From Nonlabens sp. (GTDB taxonomy: Bacteria > Bacteroidota > Bacteroidia > Flavobacteriales > Flavobacteriaceae): 61,661 bases of DNA. Numbering within the stretch: position 1 is the first letter of the stretch; each line of letters starts with the position of its first letter. Below are positions 7,356-15,756 of the stretch, in pieces. The DNA lies in contig JAHDIQ010000011.1 in assembly GCA_020630715.1 (NCBI GenBank), positions 34,193 through 95,853 of the forward strand. The letters are read 5' to 3'. The notes beneath the pieces are model-generated. The model had not been told where the DNA came from. It made no database searches and saw only the letters and a program-made list of their open reading frames with translations. Both the position numbers and the translations under genes were made by a program.

Positions 7356-9146
7356 ATGGATGTTCAAATGTGGACTTATATACTGGTAGGAATCACCTTT
7401 ACCCTTTACATAGGAATTGCGATCTGGTCGCGTGCAGGTTCTACCAAAGAATTTTATGTAGCTGGTGGTGGTGTATCACCGCTAGCAAATGGTATGGCTA
7501 CCGCAGCAGACTGGATGAGTGCGGCGTCGTTTATTTCAATGGCAGGAATTATAGCCTTTTCAGGTTATGATGGTTCTGTATATCTTATGGGATGGACTGG
7601 TGGATATGTACTATTAGCTTTATTACTAGCACCATATTTAAGGAAATTTGGAAAATTTACGGTACCTGATTTTATAGGTGATCGTTATTATTCTAAAACA
7701 GCTAGACTAGTAGCTGTATTCTGTGCGTTACTAGTTTCTTTCACCTATGTAGCAGGACAGATGCGTGGTGTAGGACTAGTGTTCTCACGCTTTCTAGAAG
7801 TAGAGATTAATACTGGTGTGATCATAGGTATGATTATCGTGCTTTTTTATGCAGTATTAGGAGGAATGAAAGGAATAACTTACACTCAGGTAGCGCAGTA
7901 TTGTGTATTGATTTTTGCATTTACGGTTCCAGCGATATTTATTTCTATTCAAATGACTGGTAACCCGATACCTCAACTAGGAATGGGAAGCACACTTGCA
8001 GATGGTTCTGGTACTTTTTTACTAGATAAGCTAGATGGATTGAGTACAGAATTAGGTTTTAGCGCTTATACAGATGGTTCTAAATCTATGATGGATGTAT
8101 TTGCAATTACGCTTGCATTGATGGTAGGTACCGCAGGTCTACCGCATGTGATTGTGCGTTTCTTTACTGTAAAACGTGTAAAGGATGCTCGTAAAAGTGC
8201 TGGATGGGCACTACTTTTAATTGCGATATTGTATACGATGGCACCAGCAGTTGCCGTATTTGCAAAAACTAATATGATGGAAAGTGTTGTAGGTAAATCT
8301 TATGAAGAACAACCACAATGGTTGAAAAACTATGAAGATTTAGGACTGATCGCGTGGACTGATAAAAATGGTGATGGTATTGTACAATACAGTCCAGGAA
8401 ATGCATTTGAAGGCAATAAAACAAAACCTATCTACAATGAAAAGCAGCGTACCGCGTTAGGGAATCGTGTTACCACAAATGCTAGTGTAACTAGCGCAAA
8501 TGAATTGTATGTAGACCGCGATATCATGGTACTGGCAAATCCTGAAATAGCTAATTTACCAGGATGGGTGATTGCACTAGTCGCTGCAGGAGCACTTGCT
8601 GCTGCACTTTCTACAGCGGCAGGATTGTTATTAGTAATATCATCGTCTGTTTCTCATGATTTAATTAAGAAAGTGGTAAACCCAAATATCTCTGAAAAAG
8701 GAGAATTAGTAGCAGCACGTTTAAGTGCAGTAGGTGCAGTTTGTGTAGCAGGTTACTTTGGTATTAATCCACCAGGATTTGTGGCTGCGGTTGTGGCGCT
8801 AGCCTTTGGACTGGCAGCAGCATCCTTTTTTCCAGCTATTATCCTAGGAATTTTTTATAAGAAAATGAATAAAGAAGGTGCTATCGCTGGTATGGTGGTA
8901 GGTATTGTAACCATGTTATTGTACATGATTAAATATAAGCTAGGATGGTTTGATGAGGTATTACCAGGTAAGGATGAATGGTGGTTTGGAATTTCACCAG
9001 AAGGTTTTGGTACGGTTGCCATGATCATAAACTTTATAGTTAGTGTTATTATTTGTCAGTTTACATCGCCACCACCACAAGAAGTTCAGGATATCGTAGA
9101 AAACATACGTATCCCTAGTGGTGCAGGAGAAGCCACTGGTCACTAG
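7356..9146 (+). CDS. Sodium:solute symporter, VC_2705/ActP-like (probable acetate or short-chain carboxylate uptake)
   Basis: A 596-residue polytopic inner-membrane protein with about 13 helices. It carries the SSSF signature region (AGGGVSPLANGMATAADWMSA near 36-56, then GYVLLALLLAPYLRKFGKFTVPDFIGDRYY). A hydrophilic insert at about 305-390 is usual for the VC_2705 subfamily that pairs with DUF4212. Downstream acs and the upstream porin point to acetate or another small carboxylate as substrate, driven by sodium. The start ATG at 7356 follows the structured spacer. Transcription probably comes from the porin promoter or from the spacer. Confidence 0.88.
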   Translation: MDVQMWTYILVGITFTLYIGIAIWSRAGSTKEFYVAGGGVSPLANGMATAADWMSAASFISMAGIIAFSGYDGSVYLMGWTGGYVLLALLLAPYLRKFGKFTVPDFIGDRYYSKTARLVAVFCALLVSFTYVAGQMRGVGLVFSRFLEVEINTGVIIGMIIVLFYAVLGGMKGITYTQVAQYCVLIFAFTVPAIFISIQMTGNPIPQLGMGSTLADGSGTFLLDKLDGLSTELGFSAYTDGSKSMMDVFAITLALMVGTAGLPHVIVRFFTVKRVKDARKSAGWALLLIAILYTMAPAVAVFAKTNMMESVVGKSYEEQPQWLKNYEDLGLIAWTDKNGDGIVQYSPGNAFEGNKTKPIYNEKQRTALGNRVTTNASVTSANELYVDRDIMVLANPEIANLPGWVIALVAAGALAAALSTAAGLLLVISSSVSHDLIKKVVNPNISEKGELVAARLSAVGAVCVAGYFGINPPGFVAAVVALAFGLAAASFFPAIILGIFYKKMNKEGAIAGMVVGIVTMLLYMIKYKLGWFDEVLPGKDEWWFGISPEGFGTVAMIINFIVSVIICQFTSPPPQEVQDIVENIRIPSGAGEATGH

Positions 9147-9148
9147 AG

Positions 9149-9330
9149 CTCAACTTGATTGGGTATCCCGCGCAGGCGGCAATCTACTCAACTTGAACAG
9201 GTATCTGCGCGGGCAGAAATTTAATAATAATATGTAATAGTACTGTAAGTGTAACATATGAAAACACTTACTCGTGAACTATAGAAAATAATTATTCAAG
9301 TGGCACTTTCCCTAAGGTGCTGCTTGTTTT
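9149..9330. other. Hairpin-rich spacer between symporter and sensor kinase unit
   Basis: Three stem-loops stand in a row. CCCGCGCAG (9167-9175) pairs with CTGCGCGGG (9205-9213), with a direct repeat CTCAACTTGA at 9149-9158 and 9187-9196. GTAAGTGT (9245-9252) pairs with ACACTTAC (9264-9271). GCAC/GTGC with CAAG/CTTG arms and a T-run (9297-9330) looks like a terminator. The symporter operon probably ends here. Confidence 0.6.
9297..9330 (+). terminator. Probable terminator of the porin-symporter operon
   Basis: CAAG..GCAC, 10-base loop, GTGC..CTTG, followed by TTTTATTA. The stem has a TG/TG internal loop. Confidence 0.5.
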
Positions 9331-9350
9331 ATTACAAAGGTGATGTTATT

Positions 9351-9368
9351 ACGCTTTCGCGAAAGCGT
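9351..9368. repeat. Repeat A, intergenic, extended palindrome
   Basis: The core palindrome at 9352-9367 is extended by TTA/TAA on both sides, making a 22-base perfect palindrome (9349-9370). It lies about 100 bases before the small membrane protein. Confidence 0.95.
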
Positions 9369-9466
9369 AACCAGAAGTTAACCTAATACCTTGAAAAACA
9401 AAGAAATGACAAATGTCATATTCTATACCAGTGAAAAATGGGATATTTCCGAAAGATAATGGAGCG

Positions 9467-9658
9467 ATGAAAAAAAGACATCAACAAAAACTAGTTATAC
9501 TATCCATAGGATTAATCATATTCCTAAACATTCCCATACTGTTTATTTTCAATAGTGAAGAGGCTGTTTTAGGAATTCCTGTGTTGTATGCCTACATTTT
9601 TCTAGTATGGTTCATTAGTATCATCATCACCTTTACAGTAATAAATAAATATGCCTAA
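9467..9658 (+). CDS. Small two-helix membrane protein before the sensor kinase
   Basis: A 63-residue protein (start chosen at MKKRHQQKL; an upstream ATG at 9413 would add 18 residues). It has a basic start followed by two membrane helices separated by a short acidic loop (NSEEAVLG). The size and position before an SSSF-domain protein resemble small symporter partner subunits such as DUF4212 and DUF3311, but I do not recognise a named family. It overlaps the next gene by 8 bases, so both are translated from one message. It may be the small subunit of the symporter-like sensor domain. Confidence 0.65.
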   Translation: MKKRHQQKLVILSIGLIIFLNIPILFIFNSEEAVLGIPVLYAYIFLVWFISIIITFTVINKYA

Positions 9659-12338
9659 TTACGCGATCATTTTAGTAATCATAGGATATCTAATGCTACT
9701 TTTCGGGATTGGGATCTGGGCAGATCATAAATCTGGCTCGCGATGGGTACATAATCCATGGGTTTATGCGCTTTCACTTGCTGTTTATTGCAGTGCGTGG
9801 ACTTATTATGGTAGTGTAGGAATTGCTGCTACTAGTGGTGTTAGTTTTTTAACTACGTATTTAGGACCTGTTATCGCGTTACCTTTATGGATCGTGGTTT
9901 TGAAGCGTATTGTAGTTTTATCTAAACAATATCAAGTATCCAGTATCGCAGATTTCATATCACTGCGTTACGGGAATGACCGTTCTATAGGAGCCGTAGT
10001 AACCATTATTTGCGTGGTTGCCGTGTTTCCTTATATCGCACTGCAGTTAAAAGCAGTTTCAGAAACTTTTGATATTCTTTCATCTGGAGCAGATAATAAT
10101 TTTGCATTAACAGATTCTACTTTTTACATCGCTATTCTACTTGCGATTTTTGCAGCGCTTTTTGGTACAAAAACGACAGATGCATCTCAAGGACGCAGTG
10201 GATTAATGTTCACTGTTGCTGTAGAAAGTGTTTTAAAACTAATGTTCTTTTTAATCATAGGTATTTATGCAACCTTTTATCTTTTTGATGGTACTACAGA
10301 TATTTATAACCAGATTAGCGCCTTAGATGGTTTTGAAACTTTAGCGACTTTTGAAAATATGGAAGCTAGTGTCAACTGGTATTTCATGATTGCACTATCC
10401 TTTTTTGCTATTTTCTTATTACCTAGACAGTTTCAAGTAAGTGTGGTAGAAAATACATCAACTGCATATTTAAAAAAGGCGAGTTGGGTTTTTCCTTTGT
10501 ATTTATTACTGTTTAATGTCTTTGTGATTTTTATTGCTTGGGCTGGCAAATTAGTTTTAAGTAGTGATGTGAATCCAGACTATTACACCTTGTACCTACC
10601 ACTAGAGCATGGACATAAATTATTAGGATTAATGGTGTTTTTAGGTGGACTTTCATCTGTTATTTCAATGGTAGTGGTTAGCGCACTTGCCTTAAGCACT
10701 ATGGTGAGTAATAACCTTATAATTCCTTACGGATTTTTAAAGGTGCTTAATAAAAGTAATCCTGAGAGTAATGCAAATGCAATTAAAAACATTCGTAGGA
10801 TTGCGATTTTCATTCTGATTATAGGAGCTTACTTTTTCTATATTAATTTTAATATTGAGCTATCCCTATTTAGCATTGGTTTAATTGCTTTTGTAATTAT
10901 TGCCCAACTTGCGCCAGCATTTTTTATTGGTTTATTTTGGAATCGTGGTAGTGCGACAGCGGCAAAAATGGGAATACTCGCCGGCTCTATCATCACGTTT
11001 TATACACTGGCCTTACCTTTTATAACAGATGTATTTATAGAAGGAAGCTCCTTTACAACAGCTGGTCCTAATGGGATAGAATTGTTAAAACCTTATGCGT
11101 TATTTGGATTAGATTTTATGCCACCAGTAACGCACGCTTTTTTCTGGTCTATGGTTTTTAACGTGATGTTTTATCTTATCTTTTCTGTATTGCGAAAAGG
11201 AAATTACCGTGAACGCAACTATGCTGAGATGGTGGTAAACGCTAGTAGTATAGGTGAGTTAGAAGAAAATGCATTTGTATGGCGTGGTGAAGCCTATAAA
11301 TCTGAGATTGAGAAAGTGCTTATCCGTTTTCTAGGTGAGAAAAATACGGCTCGTGCTTTAAAAATCTTTTACCGTAAGTATGATATCGATCCTCATCAAG
11401 AAGAGGCAGATGCTAGATTAGTGAACTTTTCAGAAAAGATACTGACAGGATCCATAGGAGCTGCTAGTGCTAAATTAATGATAGGTCAGGTAGTAAAGGA
11501 ACAACCCGTAAGCCTACCAGAAGTGTTAAAAGTACTAGAGGAAAATAAGGAAACCATAAGCGCAAATAAGCAGTTACAACAACAGTCCTATGATCTAAAG
11601 CGCGTTACTGAAAGATTAAAGGAAGCTAATCTAGCACTCATAGAAAAGGATCAACAAAAAGATGAATTTCTTGATACAGTAGCTCACGAGTTAAAAACAC
11701 CTACCGCATCCATACGCGCTGCTAGTGAAGTCCTAGCAGATGCTGATGATATGCCACCAGAACTAGTGCAAAAATTCTTAAATAATATTGTGAACGACGC
11801 AGATCGACTTACTATTTTGATAAGTAATATTTTAGATCTGGAAAAATTATCTAGCGGTCGTGAGATCATGGATAAAAAAGAGTATCTATTGAAAAACACA
11901 CTTGATAAAGCCATTGATGGCATCTATCAACTAGCGCTTAAAAAAGGTGTCAATATAGAAGTAGGTGAAGTATCAAATCTCACTTTAATCTACGATGAAG
12001 ATCGGATTCTTCAAGTTTTCACAAACCTATTAAGTAACAGTATCAAATTTGTACCAGAAGAAACGGGAACCATTAAAATTGATGCAAAACTAAAGACGGA
12101 TCATATAATAATGACCTTTGAAGACAATGGTAAAGGCGTGCCAAAAGAAGATATGCAGTACATCTTTGAAAAATTCTATCAGTCAAATAATCAGAATATT
12201 AAAAAACCTATAGGAAGTGGAATGGGACTAGCTATAAGCCGTCATATCATAGAAAGTCATGATGGTAGTATCACCATAGATCCAGAATTTGAAAAAGGAG
12301 CCCGATTTATCTTAACATTAAAAACCGCAGGATTATGA
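9651..12338 (+). CDS. Sensor histidine kinase with N-terminal sodium:solute symporter domain (CbrA-like)
   Basis: An 895-residue fusion. Residues 1-520 are an SSSF-type domain with about 13 membrane helices (WTYYGSVGIAATSGVSFLTTYLGP near the start). Residues 560-640 are a linker with coiled coil. The HisKA domain has the H-box DTVAHELKTP (His about 678) and the ATPase domain has the N-box (about 796), DNGKGV (about 825) and GSGMGLAISRH (about 856). In Pseudomonas CbrA and related kinases the transporter domain is linked to nutrient sensing. Here the context suggests sensing of the carboxylate taken up by the neighbouring symporter. Its stop overlaps the response-regulator start (ATGA), so they form a pair. 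Confidence 0.92.
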   Translation: MPNYAIILVIIGYLMLLFGIGIWADHKSGSRWVHNPWVYALSLAVYCSAWTYYGSVGIAATSGVSFLTTYLGPVIALPLWIVVLKRIVVLSKQYQVSSIADFISLRYGNDRSIGAVVTIICVVAVFPYIALQLKAVSETFDILSSGADNNFALTDSTFYIAILLAIFAALFGTKTTDASQGRSGLMFTVAVESVLKLMFFLIIGIYATFYLFDGTTDIYNQISALDGFETLATFENMEASVNWYFMIALSFFAIFLLPRQFQVSVVENTSTAYLKKASWVFPLYLLLFNVFVIFIAWAGKLVLSSDVNPDYYTLYLPLEHGHKLLGLMVFLGGLSSVISMVVVSALALSTMVSNNLIIPYGFLKVLNKSNPESNANAIKNIRRIAIFILIIGAYFFYINFNIELSLFSIGLIAFVIIAQLAPAFFIGLFWNRGSATAAKMGILAGSIITFYTLALPFITDVFIEGSSFTTAGPNGIELLKPYALFGLDFMPPVTHAFFWSMVFNVMFYLIFSVLRKGNYRERNYAEMVVNASSIGELEENAFVWRGEAYKSEIEKVLIRFLGEKNTARALKIFYRKYDIDPHQEEADARLVNFSEKILTGSIGAASAKLMIGQVVKEQPVSLPEVLKVLEENKETISANKQLQQQSYDLKRVTERLKEANLALIEKDQQKDEFLDTVAHELKTPTASIRAASEVLADADDMPPELVQKFLNNIVNDADRLTILISNILDLEKLSSGREIMDKKEYLLKNTLDKAIDGIYQLALKKGVNIEVGEVSNLTLIYDEDRILQVFTNLLSNSIKFVPEETGTIKIDAKLKTDHIIMTFEDNGKGVPKEDMQYIFEKFYQSNNQNIKKPIGSGMGLAISRHIIESHDGSITIDPEFEKGARFILTLKTAGL

Positions 12339-12700
12339 AGAAATTACTGATTGTAGATGATGAGCCTAATATCGTAATGTCACTGGAATACGCATTCCAG
12401 AAACAAGGCTATCAGGTCTTCATCGCCCGTGATGGAAGTGAGGCGATGGTTATTATGAAACGGGAACATCCAGATCTGGTTGTGCTGGATATTATGATGC
12501 CACAGGTAGATGGCTATGAGACAATTAAACAGATAAAAAGTGATTCCGCTTTCGCGAAAGCAAAAGTCATTTTCCTATCTGCTAAAAGTAGACCTGAGGA
12601 TATCGAGAAAGGCCTTGCGTTAGGTGCAGACAGTTATTTTACCAAACCGTTTTCTGTCAAAAAGTTGATTGCCGAGGTAAATCAATTAATAAGTATTTAA
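12335..12700 (+). CDS. Receiver-only response regulator
   Basis: A 121-residue CheY-type receiver domain with acidic D8/D9, phospho-acceptor D52 (VVLDIMMP), S82 in LSAK and K104 in FTKPF. There is no output domain. It is translationally coupled to the kinase and sits 30 bases before acs. A receiver without output must act through another protein. A repeat A copy lies in the frame and encodes AFAKA at 72-76, just before beta-strand 4, without disturbing the key residues. Confidence 0.93.
   Translation: MKKLLIVDDEPNIVMSLEYAFQKQGYQVFIARDGSEAMVIMKREHPDLVVLDIMMPQVDGYETIKQIKSDSAFAKAKVIFLSAKSRPEDIEKGLALGADSYFTKPFSVKKLIAEVNQLISI
12547..12562. repeat. Repeat A, coding (response regulator)
   Basis: CGCTTTCGCGAAAGCA, 15 of 16, read as AFAKA in the receiver domain. 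Confidence 0.9.
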
Positions 12701-12730
12701 AATCATTAACCAAAAACTAAACTTTATACT

Positions 12731-14641
12731 ATGAGTAATTATCACATAAAACACCTAGAAGAATACTGGCAAGTCTACCGTAAATCCGTGCGTAATCCTG
12801 AAAACTTTTGGGAAGAAATCGCCGAAGAACATTTCCTGTGGCGCAAGAAATGGGATAAGGTATTGTCATGGGATTTTTCAAAACCAGAAGTAAAATGGTT
12901 TGAAGGTGCACAACTTAATATTACTGAAAATTGTATCGACAGGCATCTGGCAACTCGCGGTGATAAAACAGCGATACTTTTTGAACCCAATGACCCTAGT
13001 GAAGGCGCACAACACATTACTTATAAAGAATTGCATGAACGCGTTAGTACCATGGCAAATGTCTTAAAAGCTCAAGGCGTAGAAAAAGGAGATCGCGTTT
13101 GTATTTACTTACCTATGATTCCAGAACTAGCAGTCGCATTACTAGCCTGTGCAAGGATAGGAGCGGTACATTCGGTAGTTTTTGCTGGTTTTAGTGCAAC
13201 GGCACTAGCTACACGTATCAATGATTGTGATTGTAAGATGGTAATTTGTAGTGATGGTAGTTACCGTGGCAAAAAGAAAATCGATTTAAAAAGTATCGTA
13301 GATGAAGCCCTAGAAAGCTGTCCTGGTGTGACCACAAATCTAGTGGTACAACGAACTGGTGGCGAGGTAACGATGAAAGAAGGTCGTGATATATGGTTAC
13401 AGCCATTATTAGATCAGGCAGATACCGTTTGTAAAGCAACCGTTATGGATGCAGAAGATTCATTATTTATTCTGTATACTTCTGGATCTACTGGTAAACC
13501 TAAAGGTATGGTGCACACCACTGGTGGCTATATGGTGTATACGGCGTATAGTTTTAAAAACGTATTCCAGTATCGTGAAAATGACGTCTACTGGTGTACC
13601 GCAGATATAGGCTGGATAACTGGTCATAGTTATATTGTGTATGGACCTTTATGTAATGGTGCAACGACAGTCATGTTTGAAGGTGTACCGTCGTATCCAG
13701 ATTATGGTCGTTTCTGGGAAATTGTGGAAAAACACAAAATCACCCAATTTTATACAGCTCCTACAGCGATAAGAGCACTTGCCAAAGAAAATTTAGACTA
13801 CGTCGAAAAATATGATTTGTCTAGCTTAAAAGTTTTAGGAACTGTAGGTGAGCCTATTAATGAAGAAGCATGGCACTGGTATAATGACCACGTAGGTAAG
13901 AAAAATAGTCCCATTGTAGATACCTGGTGGCAAACAGAAACTGGCGGAATCATGATATCACCTATACCTTATTCTACACCTACGATTCCTACGTTTGCAA
14001 CCTTACCGTTACCAGGAATACAACCTACCTTAATGGATGAAAATGCTCAAGAAATTAAAGGAAATCAGGTAGAAGGAAGGTTATGTATTAAGTTCCCATG
14101 GCCATCTATGGCGCGTACGATTTATGGAAATCATGAACGTTATCGCGATACGTATTTCAGCGCTTATAAAGGAATGTATTTTACTGGTGATGGCGCACGT
14201 CGTGACGCAGTAGGCTATTACCGTATTACGGGTCGTGTAGATGACGTGATTATTGTAAGTGGTCACAATCTAGGAACTGCTCCTATAGAAGATGCTATTA
14301 ATGAACATCCAGCAGTAGCAGAAAGTGCCATTGTAGGTTTCCCGCATGATATTAAAGGAAATGCGCTTTACGGTTACATTACCTTAAAAGAAACAGGCGA
14401 AGGACGTGATCAAGATAACCTGCGTAAAGAGATCAATCAATTAATTACAGATCGTATAGGACCTATAGCAAAGTTGGATAAAATCCAGTTTACTAATGGA
14501 TTACCTAAAACTCGTAGTGGTAAAATTATGCGTCGTATTCTACGTAAAATTGCTGGAAAAGATACTGGCAATTTAGGCGATACGAGTACGCTATTGAATC
14601 CAGAAGTGGTTCAGGATATTATGGACAATGCTTTAGTGTAG
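12731..14641 (+). CDS. acs: Acetyl-CoA synthetase
   Basis: A 636-residue AMP-forming enzyme, normal length for Acs, that activates acetate to acetyl-CoA through acetyl-AMP. Visible motifs are the P-loop YTSGSTGKPKG (about 250-260), WWQTETGG (about 399-406) that helps set acetate specificity, GRVDDVIIVSGHNLGTAPIE (hinge region) and the C-terminal PKTRSGKIMRR whose Lys near 600 is the site of acetylation control in characterised Acs. A GHNLGTAPIE sequence replaces the common GHRLGTAEIE, which is a known natural variant position. Located 30 bases after the response regulator and followed by a terminator, it closes the acetate-type module. Confidence 0.95.
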   Translation: MSNYHIKHLEEYWQVYRKSVRNPENFWEEIAEEHFLWRKKWDKVLSWDFSKPEVKWFEGAQLNITENCIDRHLATRGDKTAILFEPNDPSEGAQHITYKELHERVSTMANVLKAQGVEKGDRVCIYLPMIPELAVALLACARIGAVHSVVFAGFSATALATRINDCDCKMVICSDGSYRGKKKIDLKSIVDEALESCPGVTTNLVVQRTGGEVTMKEGRDIWLQPLLDQADTVCKATVMDAEDSLFILYTSGSTGKPKGMVHTTGGYMVYTAYSFKNVFQYRENDVYWCTADIGWITGHSYIVYGPLCNGATTVMFEGVPSYPDYGRFWEIVEKHKITQFYTAPTAIRALAKENLDYVEKYDLSSLKVLGTVGEPINEEAWHWYNDHVGKKNSPIVDTWWQTETGGIMISPIPYSTPTIPTFATLPLPGIQPTLMDENAQEIKGNQVEGRLCIKFPWPSMARTIYGNHERYRDTYFSAYKGMYFTGDGARRDAVGYYRITGRVDDVIIVSGHNLGTAPIEDAINEHPAVAESAIVGFPHDIKGNALYGYITLKETGEGRDQDNLRKEINQLITDRIGPIAKLDKIQFTNGLPKTRSGKIMRRILRKIAGKDTGNLGDTSTLLNPEVVQDIMDNALV

Positions 14642-14663
14642 GAAGCTTATTTAATGTAATGAT

Positions 14664-14693
14664 AAAGCCATCTCTTTTTGAGGTGGTTTTTTT
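14664..14693 (+). terminator. Terminator after acs
   Basis: Stem AAGCCATCTC / GAGGTGGTTT with loop TTTTT and a T-run. Confidence 0.85.
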
Positions 14694-14697
14694 GTTT

Positions 14698-14713
14698 CGC
14701 TTTCGCGAAAGCG
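14698..14713. repeat. Repeat A, intergenic
   Basis: Perfect palindrome directly after the acs terminator, followed by TAATTC. Confidence 0.95.
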
Positions 14714-14736
14714 TAATTCATCAAAATCCTTACTCA

Positions 14737-14809
14737 AGACAATTGACTATTTTTACTAGACAGTTTTCTAATTTAAGAAAAAAGTCTTAAATTTGTAGAC
14801 AAATGACTA
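14737..14809 (+). promoter_or_regulatory. Promoter/operator region of the Xre/RES toxin-antitoxin operon
   Basis: TAAATTTG at 14788-14795 is a -7 box. It overlaps the right arm of a perfect 9-bp inverted repeat AATTTAAGA (14770-14778) / TCTTAAATT (14785-14793). Three direct repeats surround it: AGACAATTGACTA (14737-14749), AGACAGTTTTCTA (14758-14770) and AGACAAATGACTA (14797-14809). This is the expected architecture for autorepression by an antitoxin. Confidence 0.6.
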
Positions 14810-14813
14810 AGCT

Positions 14814-15266
14814 ATGAATAAGTATGAAATAAATAATGGTGATGAAAAGCAAGTGAATGAAGCTGCGGTACAATATTTACGTAGTTTTCAATCGCCTATG
14901 GATAAGGTAAAGTTTATAAGAAATGGTGTGCCCTTTTCTATGTTTGTGCAATTGCGTGAGGAAATACCATTTAGTGACGAGGAATGGGCTGTTTTATTAG
15001 ATATTTCTTTAAAATCTTTACAACGGTATATGAAAGATGGCAGTCATATTTTTAAGGTATCACACAGTGAGCGTATTCTAGAAGTTGTAGAGGTATGTGA
15101 ATTAGGTATTGATGTTTTCGGTAATAGTGAGGTTTTTTATAAATGGTGTAAAGTAGGTAAGCCAGCACTTAATTTTATTCCGCCGTTAGAATTGTTACGT
15201 GATAGTTATGGTAAATCACTAGTTATGGATGAATTACACGCTATAGATCACGGTATTTTTGCATGA
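14814..15266 (+). CDS. Antitoxin of a RES-type system (Xre/ParS, DUF2384)
   Basis: A 150-residue protein with an N-terminal helical DNA-binding region (about 45-85, PFSDEEWAVLLDISLKSLQRY) and a C-terminal DUF2384 toxin-binding domain (FGNSEVFYKWCKVGKPALNF at about 101-120). This matches the antitoxins that partner RES toxins, which neutralise the toxin and repress their own promoter. The inverted and direct repeats upstream are probable binding sites. It overlaps the toxin gene by 4 bases. Confidence 0.9.
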   Translation: MNKYEINNGDEKQVNEAAVQYLRSFQSPMDKVKFIRNGVPFSMFVQLREEIPFSDEEWAVLLDISLKSLQRYMKDGSHIFKVSHSERILEVVEVCELGIDVFGNSEVFYKWCKVGKPALNFIPPLELLRDSYGKSLVMDELHAIDHGIFA

Positions 15267-15712
15267 TGTTATTTAGATTAACCAGGCTTAAATATGCTCA
15301 AGATTTATCAGGATATGGTGCTTCTTTAAGTAGCACAAATCGATGGAACTCTAAAGGTAATTCTGTACTATATACTGCATCTAATCGTGCACTAGCATTT
15401 GCAGAAATTCTACCACATTTAGACCTTTCTGAGATACCTAAAGATTATGTGATGCTTACTCTACGAGTTCCAGATGATGTTGTTATCGTAGATGTTAATC
15501 TGCTAGAAAATATACGAGAGATTCCCATAAAAAAAACACAGCAATTAGGAGATGAATTCTTGAAGAACAAGTTTCAATTTGCCACGCGAGTTCCTAGCGC
15601 GGTCGTTCCAGGAGAATTCAATGTTTTAATAAACCCATCACATCCACTAGCAGACCGATTAATTATTGAGGACGTACAGCCTTTACAATTTGATAGTAGG
15701 TTTACGAGTTAA
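15263..15712 (+). CDS. RES-domain toxin
   Basis: A 149-residue RES protein with the N-terminal Arg (R5/R8), RWNSKGNSVLYTASNRALAFAE (28-48, Glu48 the likely conserved acidic residue) and NPSHPLADRLII near the end with the family Ser. Characterised RES toxins degrade NAD+ (by hydrolysis or phosphorolysis), stopping growth. ATG at 15263 overlaps the antitoxin stop; a second in-frame ATG at 15266 is also possible. Full length with no interruption, so the pair looks active. Confidence 0.9.
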   Translation: MMLFRLTRLKYAQDLSGYGASLSSTNRWNSKGNSVLYTASNRALAFAEILPHLDLSEIPKDYVMLTLRVPDDVVIVDVNLLENIREIPIKKTQQLGDEFLKNKFQFATRVPSAVVPGEFNVLINPSHPLADRLIIEDVQPLQFDSRFTS

Positions 15713-15756
15713 TGAGTTTACTGCTTATGAAGTGTGCTTATTGATTAACTTTACAT

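Noticed and set aside
14698-14713. Repeat A as a rho-independent terminator
   Set aside because: There is no T-run after the palindrome, the loop would be minimal, and half the copies lie inside open genes.
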